DNA of 64,000 nt from Maribacter_C sp047345145 (GTDB lineage: Bacteria; Bacteroidota; Bacteroidia; Flavobacteriales; Flavobacteriaceae): assembly GCF_047345145.1 (NCBI RefSeq), contig NZ_JBLFER010000001.1:620001-684000 (forward strand), given 5' to 3'. The position numbers and the translations under genes were made by a program. The notes beneath the pieces were generated by a model. The model had not been told where the DNA came from and made no database searches. It saw only the letters and a program-made list of their open reading frames with translations. Below, one piece after another: positions 60,303 through 64,000 of this stretch (its first letter is position 1; every line of letters starts with the position of its first letter).

Positions 60303-61160
60303 TTGAATTTAAAAAAAGCGATTCTTTTTATGGTGCTAAGCACCATTGCGTTTACTGGAATGAACGGACTCCTGAAATTCTTGACGAACTATAGTGCTTA
60401 TCAATTGGTATTTTTCAGAGCTTTTGGCTCTCTATTTTTCACCTTCGGATTTCTTCTTAGTCGCGGTATACCCATACTTGGCAAAAACCGGAAGCTTTTA
60501 ATTACAAGGGGTGTTTTTGGATCTACTTCAATGCTCTTGTTCTTTATGGCCGTTCATTATATGCCTATAGGCTCTGCAGTTGCCCTGCGATATATTGCAC
60601 CCATTTTTGCTGCCGTGTTCGCTATTTTGATCCTTAAGGAGAATGTGCGTCCAATTCAATGGTTATTTTTTGTGCTTTCTTTTTTAGGTGTTTTGGTCTT
60701 AAAAGGCTTTGATGACAGCATACCTCCAATCGGATTAATACTAGTGCTGTTAGCTTCTGTCTTTAGTGGTTTAGTCTATATCGTTATTCGAAAAATTGGA
60801 CCTAGTGAGCATCCTGTGGTGATTGTTAATTACTTCATGTGCATTGCTTTTATTGTGGGAGGAGTACTATCTATTTTCAATTGGAAAACCCCAACTCTTA
60901 TTGATCTTTTGCTCCTACTAAGTTTGGGTATTTTTGGTTATTTCGGGCAATTGTTTATGACAAAAGCATTTCAAATGGGGGAAACCAATGTAATTGCACC
61001 TATTAAATATGTAGAAGTCGTTTTTGCCATAATTGTAGGCGTTGGTTTTTTAGGAGAAACATATACTATATGGAGTTTTGTAGGTATGGCGATGATCATA
61101 AGCGGCTTATTATTGAATTTATGGTTTAAGCAATGGCTCACAAAACGCAAAAAAACTTAG
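60303..61160 (+). CDS. EamA/DMT-family transporter
   Basis: The 285-residue protein has ten predicted helices in two EamA halves (STIAFTGMNGLLKFLTNYSAYQLVFFRAFG; then LILVLLASVFSGLVYIVIRKIG). The family exports small metabolites or amino acids; the substrate is unknown. The start is TTG at 60303; no better ATG is upstream in frame. It overlaps the convergent Bcr/CflA gene by 4 bases. Confidence 0.88.
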   Translation: MNLKKAILFMVLSTIAFTGMNGLLKFLTNYSAYQLVFFRAFGSLFFTFGFLLSRGIPILGKNRKLLITRGVFGSTSMLLFFMAVHYMPIGSAVALRYIAPIFAAVFAILILKENVRPIQWLFFVLSFLGVLVLKGFDDSIPPIGLILVLLASVFSGLVYIVIRKIGPSEHPVVIVNYFMCIAFIVGGVLSIFNWKTPTLIDLLLLLSLGIFGYFGQLFMTKAFQMGETNVIAPIKYVEVVFAIIVGVGFLGETYTIWSFVGMAMIISGLLLNLWFKQWLTKRKKT

Positions 61161-62371
61161 ACGCTCGCAGGGATTGTTTTTTGCTGAGTTAGTCTGAGAT
61201 AAGCCAAAATTATCAAAGCCAATAAGGCACAAACTGTAAAACCAAGGAATAGCGGAAAAACAGTATCGACAACAAATCCACCAATATAGGTGCTAATAGG
61301 AACTGACATCAGCGTCGCCACGAATCCTGTGATGGCAGCACCAATTCCAGCAATATGTCCGATGGGTTGCATGGCTGCTGATCTAAGGTTTCCGAAGAGA
61401 AAACTAATAGAAAAGAACTGCGCGCCCAAAAAGAGGATTAAAATTTCTATCGAAGGATTCGCTTTTCCGAAGAACAAAACTACATAGGTAAAGGAAATCA
61501 GAAAGAAAGAAATCAAAAAGACAGTTATTAATTTCTTCATTCCAAATCGGATTACAAAACTGCCATTCAAGAACGTAGCAGCGCCTATGGCAATAGCAAG
61601 TCCCGCAAAGATATAGGGGAATTCTTCCTTCAAATTATACTGCTCCTGAAATACCTGCTGTGCTGTACTGAGGTATACTAAAAATGATCCGGTAATAAAG
61701 CCAGAAATAAAAGTGTAGCCTACGGTCTGTTTATATTTCAGGAGTTCACGAAGTCCATCAGTAAAAATACTGGACGTAAACTTAACCGTATTTTCTTCAC
61801 GCAAGGTTTCGGGTTGCCTTCTCCAGAACCAAATGCCGACTACAATGGCAAAAACAATCTGCACATAAAAAATAGCTTGCCAATTGTAGGCATCTAAAAC
61901 CACTTTGCCCAGAGCAGGGGCGATAACTGGGATCAATAAAAACACCACCGTAACAAAAGACATAATACGCGCCATGTGATCACCACTATAGGTGTCACGA
62001 ATAATTGCAATACAAATTGTTCTTGGAGCAGATAAGGCTATTCCCTGTAGAATTCGTCCTATTACAAGTACGGTTAGACTTTGTGCATAGACACATAGAA
62101 AACTGGAGAGCACAAAAAGAACGAACCCCATATAAACGACGGGCTTTCTTCCTATGCTGTCTGAAATTGGTCCAAATAGTAAAGGGCCTATTCCTAGCCC
62201 TAAAAAGATCATGATGATAATTTGCTGATTGTCAGCGGCAGAAACACTTCCCACAGAAAATCCAATAATATCAAGAGCTGGTAAGAGGGCATCTATTGCC
62301 AAAGCAACTGAGGCCATTAAGGAGGCCATCAAAGCAATAAATTCGAGTTGTGGGATACGCTTTTTAAACAT
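61157..62371 (-). CDS. Bcr/CflA-type MFS drug-resistance transporter
   Basis: This protein of 404 residues has twelve helices and MFS signatures (GPISDSIGRKPVVYMGF, the motif A loop, and RILQGIALSAPRTICIAIIRD). Bcr/CflA members export bicyclomycin, chloramphenicol and similar compounds. ATG 62371 is used. The TACTTTTG element at 62376-62383 lies only four bases upstream, so the transcript may be nearly leaderless or an inner start may be used. Confidence 0.87.
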   Translation of the reverse strand: MFKKRIPQLEFIALMASLMASVALAIDALLPALDIIGFSVGSVSAADNQQIIIMIFLGLGIGPLLFGPISDSIGRKPVVYMGFVLFVLSSFLCVYAQSLTVLVIGRILQGIALSAPRTICIAIIRDTYSGDHMARIMSFVTVVFLLIPVIAPALGKVVLDAYNWQAIFYVQIVFAIVVGIWFWRRQPETLREENTVKFTSSIFTDGLRELLKYKQTVGYTFISGFITGSFLVYLSTAQQVFQEQYNLKEEFPYIFAGLAIAIGAATFLNGSFVIRFGMKKLITVFLISFFLISFTYVVLFFGKANPSIEILILFLGAQFFSISFLFGNLRSAAMQPIGHIAGIGAAITGFVATLMSVPISTYIGGFVVDTVFPLFLGFTVCALLALIILAYLRLTQQKTIPASV

Positions 62372-62375
62372 CCGG

Positions 62376-62383
62376 CAAAAGTA
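62376..62383 (-). promoter_or_regulatory. -7 element of the Bcr/CflA-type gene
   Basis: TACTTTTG on the minus strand fits TAnnTTTG and ends 4 bases before ATG 62371, within the 13-base gap after the GT-B gene. It implies an almost leaderless mRNA. Confidence 0.45.
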
Positions 62384-62384
62384 C

Positions 62385-63221
62385 TTATTTCGCAAGTAAG
62401 TTACCGCTGTTTTTAGCTCTAAAAAATTGATCATCATACAAACGTTCTATAGGGAAAATCGTATGCTTTTCATGGTATGAAGCCAACTCATTAATCAGAT
62501 TGAACCCAGCTGCAGTATAAATATGGGTAGCATTTTTGAAGTATGCTTGTACAGGATATTCTTGTATTCGAAATTGAAACCTTTTATCATCAAACTCAGC
62601 AGTTACTTGTGTAAAGACAAAAATGGACTTTATGTTTGACGGCATAACGGCTTTTACTTTTGTACACAAAGAAATTACATCTTTTATTCCTCCGGAGTGT
62701 ATGATAAGTCCATAAGGGTCTTTAGCAAGCGTTTTATGTTCTGTGATTGTACTAATCGGAAACAAAACCTTATTGATTTGTTTTGATGCCGCTTTTATCC
62801 AATTTACATGGACTTCACTCAAATTTTCTAATAATATTGTTTTAAAGAAATTAGGGGCAAAGGTTTCAGGCATATCATTTAAATACTTTTCCCATTTTAA
62901 AATCCGACAGGTGTATACAAATGAAATTTTTGGCAAGGCTTTGTAAACTGAAATTAATTCTCCTTTCATTCCTAGCGGGAAAGTGTCGATATAACAAAAC
63001 TGTATATTATGTTTAGTAAGGTGTTCTATTAGTATATTCGACCATATAGCTGGACTTGAATTCCAAGAAATCGGAATAAATTGGTATTGTTTAAAATGAT
63101 GTTTAAAAGCGGAGGGAGTAATAATAAGCACATCTTTTGAATCAATTTCGAGATATTGAATCAACTTATGTGTTCTAGAAAGGTGACCCAAACCTCCACC
63201 TTGCACATAAAAAGCAATCAA
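62385..63221 (-). CDS. MurG/UGT-like glycosyltransferase-fold protein
   Basis: The 278-residue protein starts IAFYVQGGGLGHLSRTHKLIQYL, the GGxGHxxR loop of GT-B glycosyltransferases, and has IHSGGIKDV, ATHIYTAAGFNLINELASY as in the C-lobe of such enzymes. Sugar donor and acceptor are unknown. The start is TTG at 63221, overlapping the lipoprotein stop by 4 bases (TTGA). It is likely cotranscribed with that lipoprotein and perhaps with the GT4 gene upstream. Confidence 0.75.
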   Translation of the reverse strand: MIAFYVQGGGLGHLSRTHKLIQYLEIDSKDVLIITPSAFKHHFKQYQFIPISWNSSPAIWSNILIEHLTKHNIQFCYIDTFPLGMKGELISVYKALPKISFVYTCRILKWEKYLNDMPETFAPNFFKTILLENLSEVHVNWIKAASKQINKVLFPISTITEHKTLAKDPYGLIIHSGGIKDVISLCTKVKAVMPSNIKSIFVFTQVTAEFDDKRFQFRIQEYPVQAYFKNATHIYTAAGFNLINELASYHEKHTIFPIERLYDDQFFRAKNSGNLLAK

Positions 63222-63685
63222 AAGCCTTTTTCTTTTAATTCGGAAATAAGTATTTCTTGCTGGTCTTGAGGTATTTCATCAATCTTATATACCAGATTTC
63301 GAGCATCTTCAGTCGTGCTTCGTTCGATAGTCATATCGTTTTTCTCTAGTTTTGATTCCCCAGTATCCATCTTTTTGATTTCATAAGGATTCAAATTCTC
63401 CTCGTTGTCACTAATTTTTACTTTACTATCGTATAATTTTACCTTCCATAATAAATCGGAAGAAGCAGTACGCAACTTAAAACCATCATCTTTATACTTC
63501 ACTTCATAAACCACAGAATTACTGCTGTCAAAGTATTTTTTCTTATCTGGTTTTGTCATTTTAGAAGTTAGATTACCCACACTGGTATTTGTTGTATTTG
63601 CATTTTTACAACTGATAAAGGCTACGGTGAGCAAGGCAATGAAAATATATTTTAGCTGCGTTATTTTAGTATTTAATGTATTCAT
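63218..63685 (-). CDS. Hypothetical lipoprotein
   Basis: The 155-residue protein has a lipobox (LLTVAFISC, Cys26), a lysine-rich linker, and a beta-rich domain with VVYEVKYKDDGFKLRTASSDLLWKVKLYDSKVKISDNEEN. No known family is recognised. It lies between a GT4 and a GT-B gene, so it may take part in surface glycan handling; this is only context. Confidence 0.65.
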   Translation of the reverse strand: MNTLNTKITQLKYIFIALLTVAFISCKNANTTNTSVGNLTSKMTKPDKKKYFDSSNSVVYEVKYKDDGFKLRTASSDLLWKVKLYDSKVKISDNEENLNPYEIKKMDTGESKLEKNDMTIERSTTEDARNLVYKIDEIPQDQQEILISELKEKGF

Positions 63686-63705
63686 GATTAAATGTTTATA
63701 TGAAA

Positions 63706-64000
63706 TTAGTTATGTATTTGTTTAAATATTTTTAAATAGTTTTTCACTTCTTTTTCAGGAGTGAATTCCTGCATGAGTTTGGTTTTCAGGCGTTTGCTTG
63801 CTTCATGCAAATTCTCATCTGTTGCCCTGTAGAACTGAGAAATACATGCTAATAATGATTCTTCCGACAAGGGATCAAACAGAAATGCATTGGTATCATC
63901 AAGTACATCAGGCAATCCACCAGCCTTAGAAGCTAAAATAGGCACACCAAGTATTCCCGCTTCAAAAAGTACATTGGGCATGCCATCATATATAGATGGA
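63706..64000 (-). CDS. C-terminal part of a GT4 glycosyltransferase (runs off the window)
   Basis: The frame is open to the window edge and ends at 63706. It reads SIYDGMPNVLFEAGILGVPILASKAGG, the standard GT4 block with the EX7E-type glutamate in FEAGILG, then DVLDDTNAFLFDPLSEESL. It transfers a sugar from a nucleotide donor. The N-terminal part is outside. It sits upstream of the lipoprotein by 20 bases on the same strand. Confidence 0.85.
   Translation of the reverse strand, partial: PSIYDGMPNVLFEAGILGVPILASKAGGLPDVLDDTNAFLFDPLSEESLLACISQFYRATDENLHEASKRLKTKLMQEFTPEKEVKNYLKIFKQIHN

Overview
The window is chromosomal DNA of a member of the Bacteroidota, most likely family Flavobacteriaceae. 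Three things point there. Many genes are preceded by the Bacteroidetes-type -7 element TAnnTTTG. The base composition is AT-rich. The protein set is typical: fused alpha/beta E1 dehydrogenases, a TPR-transmembrane-LuxR regulator, a SUI1-like factor, many short lipoprotein signals, and SusC-free housekeeping loci. I see no rRNA, tRNA, CRISPR array, insertion sequence or prophage. Genus cannot be told from the sequence alone.

Region by region. 1-9.4 kb (minus strand): a phosphotransferase-like fragment, a fused E1 2-oxoacid dehydrogenase with unusual ThDP/metal residues, an outer-membrane M1-peptidase-like protein without HEXXH, a LOG-family protein and uvrA. 9.4-12.2 kb: a Tudor-like small protein, a DUF4130/TIGR03915 DNA-repair-type gene divergent from an XRE-S24 self-cleaving repressor with three operator-like inverted repeats between them, and a GNAT. 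12.2-16.4 kb: a prokaryotic glutamate-receptor-type ion channel (TVGYGD filter), a gamma-glutamyltransferase lipoprotein and ACP phosphodiesterase. 16.4-28.9 kb: glmM, fhs, a lipid A-type acyltransferase and a rhomboid protease sharing a back-to-back promoter, an LVIVD/beta-helix lipoprotein, a TlpA-like thioredoxin, a GlcD/GlcF-type fused oxidoreductase and aroC. 29-33.4 kb: a dicarboxylate/glutamate symporter followed by an overlapping trio of ATP-grasp ligase, N-formylglutamate amidohydrolase and QEGLA-motif zinc peptidase.

33.5-38.4 kb is accessory in character: a gene remnant, a DCC-family protein, a dispersed repeat, and a TPR-LuxR regulator divergent from a lipoprotein related to thiol-activated (cholesterol-dependent) cytolysins. 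The cytolysin's domain 4 is replaced by repeat modules. The 314-base spacer between them carries several copies of TGTCCATG, including a perfect 16-base palindrome. 38.4-50.9 kb: a MutS2-like ATPase, ung, a stand-alone receiver domain, a nucleoside phosphorylase cluster, a SUI1-like factor, an iron/2-oxoglutarate-type oxygenase, a second fused E1 (BCKDH-like), a lipocalin and an OmpA lipoprotein.

50.9-56.6 kb is a seven-gene biosynthetic cluster: FAD oxidoreductase, methyltransferase, type III polyketide synthase, FabZ-like dehydratase, FabF-like ketosynthase, acyl carrier protein and a four-helix membrane protein. The first three match the logic of phenolic-lipid operons of the Streptomyces srsABC type. 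The last four could supply a dedicated acyl starter. The cluster is broken up by a MITE-like element and short tandem repeats. 56.7-64 kb: TerC, YceI, a pair of tandem paralogous small exported proteins, a ribosome hibernation factor, two exporters (EamA and Bcr/CflA type), and the edge of a locus with a GT-B-like protein, a lipoprotein and a truncated GT4 glycosyltransferase.

The best candidates for undescribed biology are the cytolysin-like lipoprotein with its regulator and operator repeats, the symporter/ATP-grasp/amidohydrolase/QEGLA operon, and the type III PKS cluster.
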